Program-made: the position numbers and the translations under genes | Shown here: piece by piece, positions 16,737-25,514 of the stretch | Position numbering within the stretch: position 1 is the first letter of the stretch | Layout of the letters: each line of letters starts with the position of its first letter | From: Candidatus Lindowbacteria bacterium RIFCSPLOWO2_12_FULL_62_27 | Lineage (GTDB): Bacteria; Lindowbacteria; 2-12-FULL-62-27 | Assembly (NCBI GenBank): GCA_001784175.1 | Contig: MFPR01000030.1 | Span: 109,420 to 173,419, forward strand | Reading direction: 5' to 3' | DNA length: 64,000 nucleotides | The notes under the pieces: generated by a model | Told to the model about the DNA's origin: nothing | Databases searched by the model: none | What the model saw: the letters and a program-made list of their open reading frames with translations, nothing else

Positions 16737-17055
16737 GGCGTCTCCGCTTGCGCCACAGATGAACGGCAAACCAGACGGCGATGACGCCGAAGATGGCATG
16801 TTTCCCCACGATCAACGCCATGTGCTCCCGCTCCGCCGTCTGGGTCGTGAAAATCCGCAGGACGCCCCCGACGCCGATCAGGACGAGCGTGGCCAGAAAC
16901 GATTTGAACGTGCAGTCCGTGATTTGCTTTCGGAGTTCCGGGTTGTCTCCCAACTTTTTAATCAAAACGAAATGATAGACAATGACGGCCACAAACAGCC
17001 CGGCGGAAAATTCGTGAAGGTAATGGACGGCGAGCGTATAAGCATCCATGGTCAT
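16726..17055 (-). CDS. Small three-helix membrane protein, His-rich
   Basis: This 109-residue protein has three hydrophobic helices (HEFSAGLFVAVIVYHFVLI, FKSFLATLVLIGVGGVL, GKHAIFGVIAVWFAVHLW). Histidines 11, 14 and 23 in and before helix 1, and two more near helix 3, could ligate heme or metal as in CopD or small cytochrome b proteins. It overlaps the upstream lipoprotein gene by four bases (ATGA) and the radical SAM gene by 11. A quinol-to-conduit electron entry role is inference. Confidence 0.7.
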   Translation of the reverse strand: MTMDAYTLAVHYLHEFSAGLFVAVIVYHFVLIKKLGDNPELRKQITDCTFKSFLATLVLIGVGGVLRIFTTQTAEREHMALIVGKHAIFGVIAVWFAVHLWRKRRRHAS

Positions 17056-17684
17056 TCCCTCCGGTTGAAATGATTTTCCATCGACGCCACGCTCGCGTCG
17101 ATGATTCTCTTGCCCAGTTTCAACATCGTGTCGGCCCGGCCGACGCCGAAGACCGTCTCGTCGTCCCGTTCGGTCAGCGAATGGGTCACGCTGACGAGGA
17201 TGTCGCCGGTCCGGCCGTCCAGAAGCCGAATGGATATGCCCAGGGCCATCGGACTTTCGCGCCGTATCTCCGTCACGGCGCCGGCCACGACGAAATCCGC
17301 GCCGTATTTCTTCACGATGTCCTTGACCGTTTCAGGATCGATTTTGTGGAACCATCTGGCCCGACGTCCCTCCAGAACCTTGGCGGCGTCGCCCTGCGGA
17401 ATCGCCTCGAAAATGCTCCCGGACGTGATCCGGTTGAACAGGATGTCATCCATGAAGGTGAAGTCGTCCTGCCGGCCCGTCAAATTCTGCAGGGGGAGAA
17501 CGACGGTCTTGACGGACGTGACGATCATCCCGTTCAGTTTGGATTGCGCGACATAAACCGACGGGGGCATTTTGTTGCAGGCCATGAGGAGGACGCACAA
17601 CCCGAGCAGACAACGGCCAACACGCAACTGGCAACGGCTTGGATTCCCGCGGGAAGGACGGAGGGGGCGGAATAACCCTGTCAT
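17052..17684 (-). CDS. CsgG/TolB-like lipoprotein 1 of the cytochrome operon
   Basis: This 210-residue lipoprotein has the lipobox LLMAC near residue 36. KTVVLPLQNLTG, a helix, then KYGADFVVAGAVTEIR and SIRLLDGRTGDILVS give the alpha/beta pattern of CsgG/TolB-N/GNA1162-type envelope proteins. CsgG forms an outer-membrane export ring. The start overlaps the upstream stop by four bases. The signal region contains a palindromic repeat (17641-17660) also found near 37.1 kb, so the N-terminus may have been extended by repeat insertion. An internal TTG just before RVGRCLLGL would give a cleaner signal peptide. Confidence 0.75.
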   Translation of the reverse strand: MTGLFRPLRPSRGNPSRCQLRVGRCLLGLCVLLMACNKMPPSVYVAQSKLNGMIVTSVKTVVLPLQNLTGRQDDFTFMDDILFNRITSGSIFEAIPQGDAAKVLEGRRARWFHKIDPETVKDIVKKYGADFVVAGAVTEIRRESPMALGISIRLLDGRTGDILVSVTHSLTERDDETVFGVGRADTMLKLGKRIIDASVASMENHFNRRE

Positions 17685-18274
17685 GGCGTTTTGGGCCTCG
17701 CCTTTGAGCGGGCCGCCGCGGCGACGAATGGCCTCAGAATTTCCCGCACGGCGGTTTCAAGATTGGCCGCGCGGGTCCGCTCCGCCCCCGCGCTCAGCAT
17801 GCGCGGGCGATCGGAGGCAGAAATGATTTTTTCGTTGTAAAACAGCATTTCCTCGCGCTCGACGTCGTAGATCGTCAGGCCGATGTAGACTTCGTTCCCC
17901 TCCCCCTCCTCGAATTTGCGCAGAACGGGAGCGATGACGATCCGATCGCCGAGCTTCCGGCCGGCCCTGCAGAGGCGGTCTTTATCGATGGTGCCGATCC
18001 ATTCGACGTCCACTTCATCCAGCGCCCGTTCGACCGCGGACGGATTTTCCAGAACGAACAGACCGGATTGCCCCACCAGGGTAAACAGGATCTCATCCGT
18101 TTTGACGCCCGCCATGGGATCGGGGACAAAGTTCAGGACCGGCAAAATCATCGCCGAGGCCGGCCACGCCACGAATTTGACGGACGGACTGACATACAGG
18201 TGGGGCTTGGGAGGCGCCGCGACGGTGCAGGATAGAATAATCGCGCAGGCCGGCAGAGCGAGCCGCCCGTTCAT
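17681..18274 (-). CDS. CsgG-like lipoprotein 2
   Basis: The 197 residues begin with a short signal peptide and a lipobox ending at Cys16 (AIILSC). SAMILPVLNFVPDP, KLGDRIVIAPVLRKFEEGEG and VYIGLTIYDVEREEMLFYNE mirror the strand order of the neighbouring CsgG/TolB-like lipoproteins, so the set probably arose by duplication. It is outer-membrane or periplasmic by lipidation, and overlaps both neighbours by four bases (ATGA). Function is unknown beyond the fold and operon. Confidence 0.73.
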   Translation of the reverse strand: MNGRLALPACAIILSCTVAAPPKPHLYVSPSVKFVAWPASAMILPVLNFVPDPMAGVKTDEILFTLVGQSGLFVLENPSAVERALDEVDVEWIGTIDKDRLCRAGRKLGDRIVIAPVLRKFEEGEGNEVYIGLTIYDVEREEMLFYNEKIISASDRPRMLSAGAERTRAANLETAVREILRPFVAAAARSKARPKTP

Positions 18275-19122
18275 GGCTTTTTCACCATCTCGATGATTTT
18301 CGCCTTCACTTTGTAATCCAAGATCATCGAGTGAAGTTTGTTTTCAATTTGGAAAATCGTCCGCACATCCCGCAATTTGGCGCCGTCGGCGCCCGCGGCG
18401 CCGTCCAGAAGAGAGCGGCTCTCCTTGATCCATCGGGCGTCGGGGTCATTCAGTCCCAGCGCTTCGCTCTCTTTCAGCATCCTCCGCACCTTCTCGACTT
18501 TTCTCCCCTTGATGGACTTCAAATGAGGCTCTATATTTTCGGCGAATTTTTCGATCAGCCGCTCGCATATTTCGACGGTCAATTCCATCCGGGTTTTTTT
18601 CCGCCGGCCCGGGACATTGTACTGATTCGCGGACGCCGCCGCCGTGGATTCGTCGTAATACAGGATCCGGCCATCCCGGACCCTGTAGATTCGGAGCCCG
18701 ATGGTGATCTGCGGATAATCGTCCACCACCGCAACATCTTCAACGGACACCACGATGAGATAGCCGAGCTTGGCGGCCCGGGCGACGGTGAGAAGCGTTT
18801 CGAGGGCGGGCACATCGTTCCAGCGAAGATACCGCCGGTTGAGCTCGCGAAAAACGTCGTCCGCCGTCGAATAGGGTTCGATCAGACCCTCCCGGATCAG
18901 CACATTTTTGATGATGTCGGTATACTTCCAGTTCTCCTGCGCCATCCGACCCGTTCGGTCGAGAAGCGGAGAAAATCCAATCGTGTTTTCCTCGGAAATC
19001 AGATTCTGGATGTCGTCTTCGAGGTCCAGATAATGTCGGCCGGCTGAATCCTGCCGGCATCCGGCGAAAAGCAGGGCCAGCGCCAGAACGACCGCCTTAT
19101 TCCCAGCGGACAATTTTATCAC
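18271..19122 (-). CDS. CsgG-like lipoprotein 3, with long helical tail
   Basis: In this 283-residue protein the lipobox LLFAGC ends at Cys22. The core repeats the family pattern: IGFSPLLDRTG, helix, KLGYLIVVSVEDVAVV, and ITIGLRIYRVRDGRILYY. Residues 190-283 are a charged helical extension (KSIKGRKVEKVRRMLKESEA) absent from the sister lipoproteins, suited to packing against another subunit. It overlaps the propeller gene by 26 bases and the next lipoprotein by four. Confidence 0.74.
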   Translation of the reverse strand: MIKLSAGNKAVVLALALLFAGCRQDSAGRHYLDLEDDIQNLISEENTIGFSPLLDRTGRMAQENWKYTDIIKNVLIREGLIEPYSTADDVFRELNRRYLRWNDVPALETLLTVARAAKLGYLIVVSVEDVAVVDDYPQITIGLRIYRVRDGRILYYDESTAAASANQYNVPGRRKKTRMELTVEICERLIEKFAENIEPHLKSIKGRKVEKVRRMLKESEALGLNDPDARWIKESRSLLDGAAGADGAKLRDVRTIFQIENKLHSMILDYKVKAKIIEMVKKP

Positions 19123-20572
19123 CCCGCAGTTCCACGAGCTTCGGCTCGATCGTCCATTCCTCCGTGCCGCCGACCGCGGACGTGACGTTCGTTTTTCTTC
19201 GGAAGACGATTTTGAAGAGTTTCCTGCCGTCCGGGGCGCTGACCACCCGGACGCCGGACATGGGTTTGACGCTCACGGCCTCCGGCTCCATTTTTGTCAC
19301 GACGCCATTTTTTAATGGATCCGCCCGGGCGCCCTTGAAAAGGGCGATCAGTTTGACAAGGTCCGGAAAGTCGTCTGTGAAGATGTCCCGGATTCTCTCA
19401 ACGTCGCCTTCCGCCAGCGCCGCCACGGCGTTGTCCATGACCATCAGGGCGTCCCGGTTCTCTTTTTTGGCGGCCAGCCGCTCTTCAAAGGGCGTTTCAG
19501 TCAGATCGCGCTTGGAAATCCTCTCCCGCGTCGACATCCATCCGTCCGTATCAGGCTCAACCGGGATCGACACCAGGGAATCCCGAACCCTTCCCATGCG
19601 CGAGGCAATCCAGACGGCGCCCTGATGAAATTCAACGGCCGACACGGTCGGCGAGATGTCGGTCGATTCAATTTCAAAAAACGCCTCCCGCCTGTTGTCA
19701 TAGCCCACCAGTCCCCGCTCCTCCGTGCCGACCAGGGTAAACGACGCCAGCGGGAAAATTTTCGTCACCGCATAGTCGTATTCGCCGCCCAGCTTGATTC
19801 GGACGGCTTCCCCGGTCTCCGGCTGAAACTCCCAGATTCTTCCCGGGGCGCCGCACCAGAGCCTGCCGCCGACGAATTTGATTCTTCGGATGTCCTCGTC
19901 ACGGAACCCCTTTTCATAGGAGGCCCGGGTAAAGCGCTCCACGTCCGGCTCGAATTTCGTGAGTCCAAGATCCGTGGCCAGCCAGACAACCCCTCCCTCG
20001 ATTTCGATGTCGTTCAGGCCGTTTGACCCCAGTCCATCCTCGGCCGTGTAGAGAGTCCAGGTGTGAAATCCCCTGTCGTAACGGATCAGGCCCCCCGGCG
20101 TGTCGACTCCGAACGGATTGTCATGGGCAAGGGCCAGAAAGAGGTACCGGTCCGTCCATTCGATGTCCAGCAGGGGATAACCCTTCCAGTTCGCCTGCCC
20201 GGGCCGCTGGGAGAAATTCTCCGTGAACAGGTCAAAAACGCACATTCCCGTGTCCGTCGCCAGATACAGGTAACGGTCGATGATTTTCATGTCGTTGATT
20301 TTGTATTGGCCGAACCCCTCGGGGAGATCATAGTGTGTCCATCGGTCCGATGGGACTTCGTAGCGGTCCATTTTGCCGTTGGCGTATCCGATCCATAACG
20401 ACTCTTTGCCGGATGCCATCGCCGTGATGACTTCCTGGACCCGTCTCGATGACAGATTGTACGTTCGCCATTCCGCGCCATACCCGGCGCCCGCGAGCGC
20501 GGCCACGGCCGCCACGCAAAGCACGACGGCCGCCAAAGACGCCGGCCGGCCTCCGGAAAACCGCGCGGTCAT
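19097..20572 (-). CDS. Exported beta-propeller protein (two-component-regulator-propeller type)
   Basis: A signal peptide (VVLCVAAVAALAGAGYGA) is followed by about seven WxxY/LWIGxxxG-type blades: SLWIGYANGKMDRY, YLYLATDTGMCVFD, VVWLATDLGLTKFE, RLWCGAPGRIWEF, FTLVGTEERGLVGY and VWIASRMGRV. The last 130 residues form a separate alpha/beta domain ending in a GGTEEWTIEPKLVELRG barrel-like stretch, which may be NTF2-like. There are no heme motifs. It is probably a periplasmic or surface scaffold for the neighbouring cytochromes and lipoproteins. It overlaps the upstream gene by four bases. Confidence 0.75.
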   Translation of the reverse strand: MTARFSGGRPASLAAVVLCVAAVAALAGAGYGAEWRTYNLSSRRVQEVITAMASGKESLWIGYANGKMDRYEVPSDRWTHYDLPEGFGQYKINDMKIIDRYLYLATDTGMCVFDLFTENFSQRPGQANWKGYPLLDIEWTDRYLFLALAHDNPFGVDTPGGLIRYDRGFHTWTLYTAEDGLGSNGLNDIEIEGGVVWLATDLGLTKFEPDVERFTRASYEKGFRDEDIRRIKFVGGRLWCGAPGRIWEFQPETGEAVRIKLGGEYDYAVTKIFPLASFTLVGTEERGLVGYDNRREAFFEIESTDISPTVSAVEFHQGAVWIASRMGRVRDSLVSIPVEPDTDGWMSTRERISKRDLTETPFEERLAAKKENRDALMVMDNAVAALAEGDVERIRDIFTDDFPDLVKLIALFKGARADPLKNGVVTKMEPEAVSVKPMSGVRVVSAPDGRKLFKIVFRRKTNVTSAVGGTEEWTIEPKLVELRGDKIVRWE

Positions 20573-21192
20573 TTCCCGCCTCCGTCGCCGCCGTATCCGC
20601 GTCTGGCAGCCCGGCCTCGTTTGAACATGGCGCGGACGGTCTTCGCCGTGAGCTTCTGCACGAGCCGTTTCATCGACGTCGTTTCGCCGATGCCGAACGT
20701 CGGCAGGTCGCTTGTGCCGACCACGCCGATGTCGGCGGTCCAGATGGTGACGCCGGATTCGATGTCGATGATTTTCGAGACTACATTGATTTCGGGCTTG
20801 CCCTCGTCGTACACTTGAATCGTACCGTACACGATGATGTCGGCCCCGAATTGCTCCTGAATCTTCTTCATCTCCTCGCCGGTAAGAAACCGGCCGGCCT
20901 CGATCCTCTTCTCCCGCAAGAAAGCCTCAATCTGGCTCTCCGGCACGACGTCGAAAATCCGGCTGTTTAGAATCTCGACGACCAGGGACTCCTTGATGAT
21001 GACCGGCGCCTTGGCGTTGCCGGCCAGGTTGTAGAACGGCAGTACGACCGCTTTCTTCGCTGCCGTCATATCCGCCAGCGGATGCACGTAGACGTGATTG
21101 GTCGTCCCACAGCCGCACAGGAGGGCCGCCAGACACACCCAGGGCAGAATTCCAGATCGCACGGCGCCCCATCCTCCCTTGATCAGAACCAT
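20569..21192 (-). CDS. CsgG-like lipoprotein 4
   Basis: The 207 residues have lipobox LLCGC (Cys28). KKAVVLPFYNLAGN, VEILNSRIFDVVPESQIEAFL, QFGADIIVYGTIQVYDEG and INVVSKIIDIESGVTIWTAD are a textbook CsgG/TolB-N order, the clearest of the four related lipoproteins here. The C-terminus is basic and glycine-rich (RGRAARRGYGGDGGGK). It overlaps the barrel gene by ten bases and the propeller gene by four, so its synthesis is coupled to the outer-membrane protein. Confidence 0.78.
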   Translation of the reverse strand: MVLIKGGWGAVRSGILPWVCLAALLCGCGTTNHVYVHPLADMTAAKKAVVLPFYNLAGNAKAPVIIKESLVVEILNSRIFDVVPESQIEAFLREKRIEAGRFLTGEEMKKIQEQFGADIIVYGTIQVYDEGKPEINVVSKIIDIESGVTIWTADIGVVGTSDLPTFGIGETTSMKRLVQKLTAKTVRAMFKRGRAARRGYGGDGGGK

Positions 21193-22889
21193 AGATTGTA
21201 CGCGCTGCTCAGTTGGTTCGAATCCCGGACGCCCGGCAGGTGGTTCAATCCGTAGCTGAGCGTGAGGCGCGATTTCTCGACATCCCGGGACCGGACTTCG
21301 ATTTTCAGCGTGCCCGCGTTATTTTTCGCGATGTCGATCAAGTTCAGCGTGGAGGCGAGCGTCAGCTTGTGGGTGAGGGCAAACGAGAGCGAATGGACGA
21401 CGCCGACCCTCACCGAGGTCGTGCTGGATTTGCCGGCGGCGGCGCGCGCCCTCGTATGGTCGAGGTAGGAGGTCACGGAGAGGAATCGGCCAAGGTTCAG
21501 TCGGACCTCGGCGGACTGGTTGAAGGATTTCCGGCCGGCGTCTTTCGAGTGGTTCAGATAGCCGCTGATCGTCAGAGGCGCCTTGCTGACGGAGAACGTC
21601 CCCCCCATCAGGTAGTCGCGGGTCAGATTCGCGCCCGACCCGCTCCGCTCCTTCCGGATTCGGTTGCCCAGATCGAACGCGGTCCGCTTGCTGAAGACAT
21701 AACGCAGTTTATTCTCCATCAGGTTGCTGCGTCCGGAACTGCGCTCCTCGAAATTCCGCGACACGGATTCGACGTACTTGACGGAAAGCGTCGCAATGTC
21801 CCGGTAGAGGCCGGCCGTCAAGAGATGGCTGAATCCGCCGGACTCCAGCGTCTTTATTTTCCCGTTTGCGCCGTTGTATCGCGCGTCCCGGTTCGCGTCG
21901 AGCCGGACACTGACGGACGGCAGGGGGTCCAGGGCGAGGCTGATGCCGGCGGCGTTGTTTTTCTGCGCCGTGGGCAATCCCATGCCGATGCGGACCTGAT
22001 TGAAGCTTCCGGACCACCGGGCGTTCTCGACGACGGTTCCCTGGAGAGAAACGGCATTCTCGATCTGGCGGGATTTGCCGCCGGCGTGGGCGTCCGATAG
22101 GGCGTAGCCCATCGTGTTCGATAACGACAGTTTCGGCAGGAGCGCGGCGTTGAAGAGGAGATTGACGAAATGCCTCGTGGACCGCGAGGTGGTCCGCGAG
22201 GATTGTGTGGCGTTCGACAGATTGTATTTGATGTTCAGGCTCGAGTTGGGCATCAACAGAAATCCGCGGTTGTAGCCGTAATCGAACATCAATCCTCGCG
22301 TGGTTTCATGGGTCGCGCGGCCGGCGGCAAGATTGTCGAAGATCCGGTTCTGGAAGGTATACCGGAGCGTAACGGCTTTGATCTGGTAAGCCGAATTCAT
22401 CAGGAGTTCCTTCGATTCCGAGGATTTCCGGCTGAGATTGAAATTCTGCGCCATGCGGGTGCTGAAATCCAGGGAGGGCAGGTATCGCGGCATGGCCAGT
22501 CCCAGGGTCGATGTGAAATTCCGGTCCAGGCGCTGGTTGCCTTCGTCCGTGGCCGACTGAAACTGCCGGATGCCCAGGGCCCATTTGTACTTTGATTTGG
22601 CCTCCGTCGCGTCCAGAAAAGGAGAGATGCGGTAGGTGGACGCGGTTTTCTGATTTGCGCCGCTGGCCACGAATTGCGCCGCGGCGCCGATGTTGATCTT
22701 CTTGTTCAGCCTCCGGTCGGCGCTGAGATTGTAAGTCCGCAAAAATCCCTCCGACATCCGCTCTTCGGCCCACGACTTGTCGTATCTCCAGTTGACGCTG
22801 CCGGTCAGCGGACGCGCGGATGCGCCGAGAATCAAGGTTCCCAGAAGGAACAGGACGGACAGAGACACGCCCAAAAGAGCCGAATTCAT
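21183..22889 (-). CDS. Outer-membrane beta-barrel of a putative porin-cytochrome conduit
   Basis: The 568-residue protein has a signal peptide (SLSVLFLLGTLILGASA). The rest is an unbroken run of 10-residue amphipathic strands separated by turns and charged loops, for example KSKYKWALGIRQFQSA and SLNIKYNLSNATQ. The C-terminus is SSAYNLWF, the terminal aromatic signature recognised by the BAM machinery. There are about 22-26 predicted strands, the size of porins that sheath multiheme cytochromes (MtrB/OmbB-type). No sequence motif proves that family; the flanking cytochromes are the argument. It overlaps the ResB-domain lipoprotein gene by four bases. Confidence 0.8.
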   Translation of the reverse strand: MNSALLGVSLSVLFLLGTLILGASARPLTGSVNWRYDKSWAEERMSEGFLRTYNLSADRRLNKKINIGAAAQFVASGANQKTASTYRISPFLDATEAKSKYKWALGIRQFQSATDEGNQRLDRNFTSTLGLAMPRYLPSLDFSTRMAQNFNLSRKSSESKELLMNSAYQIKAVTLRYTFQNRIFDNLAAGRATHETTRGLMFDYGYNRGFLLMPNSSLNIKYNLSNATQSSRTTSRSTRHFVNLLFNAALLPKLSLSNTMGYALSDAHAGGKSRQIENAVSLQGTVVENARWSGSFNQVRIGMGLPTAQKNNAAGISLALDPLPSVSVRLDANRDARYNGANGKIKTLESGGFSHLLTAGLYRDIATLSVKYVESVSRNFEERSSGRSNLMENKLRYVFSKRTAFDLGNRIRKERSGSGANLTRDYLMGGTFSVSKAPLTISGYLNHSKDAGRKSFNQSAEVRLNLGRFLSVTSYLDHTRARAAAGKSSTTSVRVGVVHSLSFALTHKLTLASTLNLIDIAKNNAGTLKIEVRSRDVEKSRLTLSYGLNHLPGVRDSNQLSSAYNLWF

Positions 22890-23341
22890 TTGAGCGCGCC
22901 CGTATCCGGCAATTGGATTCGCCGAAGGTAAAAGGCGATGGGCAGCTTGTTGTCATTGCCGAATCGGGGATATCTCTGAAAAATCCATTGCCGGTATTTC
23001 AGATCTGCGCCGACAAAACAGGACAGATAGGCCGCCGGATTGTCCGGCTTCTCCGAACGCGCTTGAACCGCCCGCGTTTTGTCCGAAAAGGAGAAACTCG
23101 GCAGAAATTCGGTGATGAGCAGGGTGAGATCTGTGCCGGGGATTTTTACTTTTTTACCGAAGGGCAGGGCATACACATTTTGAATCGACGGGTCCTGCTT
23201 GCTGACAACGGCAATTTCATAGGAGGCCTTTTTGTAAAGGGGCGGAGTTGCCCCGGGCTTGTCGCAACCCCAGGCGACAAACAGCGCGAAGCACCCGACG
23301 ATTCGTATGGACGTATCCCCAAACCACACACGTTCCTCCAT
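22886..23341 (-). CDS. Lipoprotein resembling the periplasmic end of ResB (DUF2155-like)
   Basis: The 151-residue protein starts after AAAGGAG, with lipobox ALFVAWGC (Cys26). VYALPFGKKVKIPGTDLTL, LPSFSFSDK, NPAAYLSCFV and YRQWIFQRYPRF match, in the same order, a segment of ResB-type proteins. The ResB at 30.4 kb has NPAVQLEIV and RRWLFAKFPDFG. DUF2155 proteins have a similar plan. It is therefore a freestanding, lipid-anchored version of a cytochrome-maturation domain, first gene of the conduit operon, and may help load heme locally. Confidence 0.65.
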   Translation of the reverse strand: MEERVWFGDTSIRIVGCFALFVAWGCDKPGATPPLYKKASYEIAVVSKQDPSIQNVYALPFGKKVKIPGTDLTLLITEFLPSFSFSDKTRAVQARSEKPDNPAAYLSCFVGADLKYRQWIFQRYPRFGNDNKLPIAFYLRRIQLPDTGALK

Positions 23342-23527
23342 AGCGGTCTCCTTTGGCGCAGTCCGTTTCCGCCTCGCTCAACCGATACCCATCCCCTCTG
23401 GATACACCGGGAGGGCATACCCTCCCCGGGCTCCCTGTTTACAAACACGAACCGCCTTCAGGACGGGTTAATCTCCGTCGTCTACACTGACGACCTCCGC
23501 GAATCCGCCAGCCGATCCCGCGCAAAC
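23342..23527. other. Intergenic region with a GC hairpin
   Basis: This 186-base gap precedes the conduit operon. A perfect GGGAGGG (23409-23415), CATA, CCCTCCC (23420-23426) stem-loop lies in its middle, extended by CCGG pairs. No T-run follows on either strand, so it is a weak terminator at best; it may protect or attenuate the message between the hexaheme gene and the operon. No convincing promoter was found. Confidence 0.4.
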
Positions 23528-24568
23528 CTACTTGTTGTGACACACCTCGCACGCCTCCGGCGCGCCGGCCAGTGTGCCCGTATCGGGTCTGAAACGAAGG
23601 CTGGCGACGTTGAAGCTTCCATGAGCGCGATGGCAGGTCAGACAGAAAACGGCCTTGTTCCCCGAGCTGGTCGTCAGAAGGGGATAGGTGTCCGACCCGC
23701 CGTAGTTCGTGTAGTTGGTCTGAACGGCCGCCGTCAGCTGAAAGTCCACGGGGTGGTGCGTATTGGCGCCGGCGGAATTGTCAACCAGTCCGTCGGCGTC
23801 ATAATTGCCCGTCACCGCCCCTTGGATGTTCTGGGTCGATGGATCAAAGGTGTTGCTCGGCCCGAACTTCTCGTGGCAGTCCTGACAGTACAGCGTGAAA
23901 TCGGCCGTGTACTGGCCGGTGTCTTCCCAAACGCTGGTGTCCGTATAGCCGTTGGACTGCGCGAGGACGGTGCATCCAGAAATCCCGGCGTTGACGCTGT
24001 TTGGATCGGGCAGGAGATTTCGGTAATTCGTGTTTCCGTGCTGGTTGTGGCAAGTGGCGCAGGTCATGTAGTTCGTGCCGTTGTCCCAGTTGCCGCCGCC
24101 TGAACCCGGGGGACTGGGCTGGGCGGCCGCGGCCACATGCAGATTATGCCCGCGCGTGTCTATCCAGTCGTTGCCTCCGCTGACGCGGTCATAGACGCCG
24201 ACGCCCGCGCCGTAATAGCCGTAGCCTTCAAATCCGAATCCTCCGGCGGCCGGCGTGTCTCCGCCCGTCGTTTTGTCCGCAACGCATGGCGCGCCGCTCG
24301 ACGCGTAGTTCGGCCCGTCGGCGGAATGGCAGTTCAGGCAGAGGGTGTTGGTGTTCGTGGCTTTGAGCAGATTCGTAAATCCGGCGCCCCCATTGTAGGT
24401 CGTGACCCCGCCGCTGTCGCTGGCATGCATCACATGACAGTCGGAGCAGATGAGCGGATCGCTGTGGTAGTTGGCCGACGCCCGGCCTCCTTCGTCCTCG
24501 AAGGACACGGCGGCGACGAAGCCCGCGACAACAATCGCCACCAAGGCGAATTTCAAACATCTCCTCAT
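23528..24568 (-). CDS. Six-heme c-type cytochrome, exported
   Basis: The 346 residues start at MRRCLKFALVAIVVAGFVAA, seven bases after GAAAGGAGC, in preference to an ATG 11 codons upstream. Six CXXCH motifs are present: CSDCH, CLNCH, CATCH, CQDCH, CLTCH and CEVCH, the last only two residues from the C-terminus. Spacers are rich in Gly, Asn, Thr and Asp. Additional His residues (HVMHAS, NQHG, RAHG) three to four residues after the motifs are likely distal ligands. It has no lipobox. It is probably a periplasmic or extracellular carrier that works with the 42-heme protein next door. Confidence 0.92.
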   Translation of the reverse strand: MRRCLKFALVAIVVAGFVAAVSFEDEGGRASANYHSDPLICSDCHVMHASDSGGVTTYNGGAGFTNLLKATNTNTLCLNCHSADGPNYASSGAPCVADKTTGGDTPAAGGFGFEGYGYYGAGVGVYDRVSGGNDWIDTRGHNLHVAAAAQPSPPGSGGGNWDNGTNYMTCATCHNQHGNTNYRNLLPDPNSVNAGISGCTVLAQSNGYTDTSVWEDTGQYTADFTLYCQDCHEKFGPSNTFDPSTQNIQGAVTGNYDADGLVDNSAGANTHHPVDFQLTAAVQTNYTNYGGSDTYPLLTTSSGNKAVFCLTCHRAHGSFNVASLRFRPDTGTLAGAPEACEVCHNK

Positions 24569-24632
24569 GGTCAATGCTCCTTTCACTTGATGAAGTTCCA
24601 TCTATGCCCAGATCCCCCTGCGCGGGAGATCG

Positions 24633-25514
24633 TTACTTGATCCGGTAAACGGTGACGGCTTTGAGAACATTGGATGACACGTACATGATGTTGTTCACAA
24701 ACGCGGCCGAGCGGAATCCCGGCAGAAAAAGCTCCGTCTCGAATTCGCCCGTCGGATTGAACACCTCAAGCGTCCTTTTGCCGACGTCGGAAACCCATAC
24801 GTTTCCGTCGGCGGAGACATACACGCGATTGATGAGCGAAAACGTCCCCGGTTTGCCGCCCGCCCGGCCGAATCTGTGAATCAGGACGCCTTGATCGGCG
24901 TCATAGATCATCACGGAATAACCGCCCTGATCCGCGACGTAGACCTTGCCGCCCTGATAGACGCAGTCGCTGATGCGCCGGAATCCCTCCTTCATAAAGA
25001 CGACGTCGCCGTTCAAGGTGACGCCGTAGGCGGCCTGCGAATGGTAGTCGGCAAAGAAGACCGCTTTGCGATCGGGGCTGTAATGTCCGCCCGTCACCGC
25101 CGTCCCGGACCCATTTCGAAGATGTTTCTTTTCAATGAAATTCCCGCGGTAATCATAGAGGGACAATTCCCCGGCCCGGGACACGAGGCCGATATCGCCG
25201 TTCGGCGCCGCAAAAAGTACGGCCGGATCGGCCACATCGACTTTGAAGTAATACTTGAGGCGGCCGGACGGGCTGAGAATGTAAACCATCGAGGTGGAAC
25301 TCTCATAGACGAGCAATTCCCACACGCTCGTGTCCAGATAGACGAGCGAGGGATCCTCGTAATCGGCGCCGAGTGAAAAATTGTGAATGACGCTGACGAC
25401 CGCCGGCGCAAACGCGGAGGCCGGCGACGGCGACAGGGCAAGCGCCAGGAACGCGATCATGACAGCGCGGACGGGGATCAGGCGATCAGCCCTTGTGGCA
25501 TTGCTGACAGACAT
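24633..25514 (-). CDS. Exported NHL-type beta-propeller protein
   Basis: This 293-residue protein has a hydrophobic leader ending ALALSPSPASAFA. Repeats of the NHL/six-bladed type follow: ADPAVLFAAPNGDIGLVS, GGKVYVADQGGYSVMIYDAD, FSLINRVYVSADGNVWVSDVGKRTLEVFNPTG. Propellers of this kind are common next to multiheme cytochromes in metal-reducing bacteria, where they are thought to be assembly or surface factors. The listed start lies inside the 42-heme gene; a later ATG at 25460 is possible but would leave the leader without positive charge. Confidence 0.78.
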   Translation of the reverse strand: MSVSNATRADRLIPVRAVMIAFLALALSPSPASAFAPAVVSVIHNFSLGADYEDPSLVYLDTSVWELLVYESSTSMVYILSPSGRLKYYFKVDVADPAVLFAAPNGDIGLVSRAGELSLYDYRGNFIEKKHLRNGSGTAVTGGHYSPDRKAVFFADYHSQAAYGVTLNGDVVFMKEGFRRISDCVYQGGKVYVADQGGYSVMIYDADQGVLIHRFGRAGGKPGTFSLINRVYVSADGNVWVSDVGKRTLEVFNPTGEFETELFLPGFRSAAFVNNIMYVSSNVLKAVTVYRIK

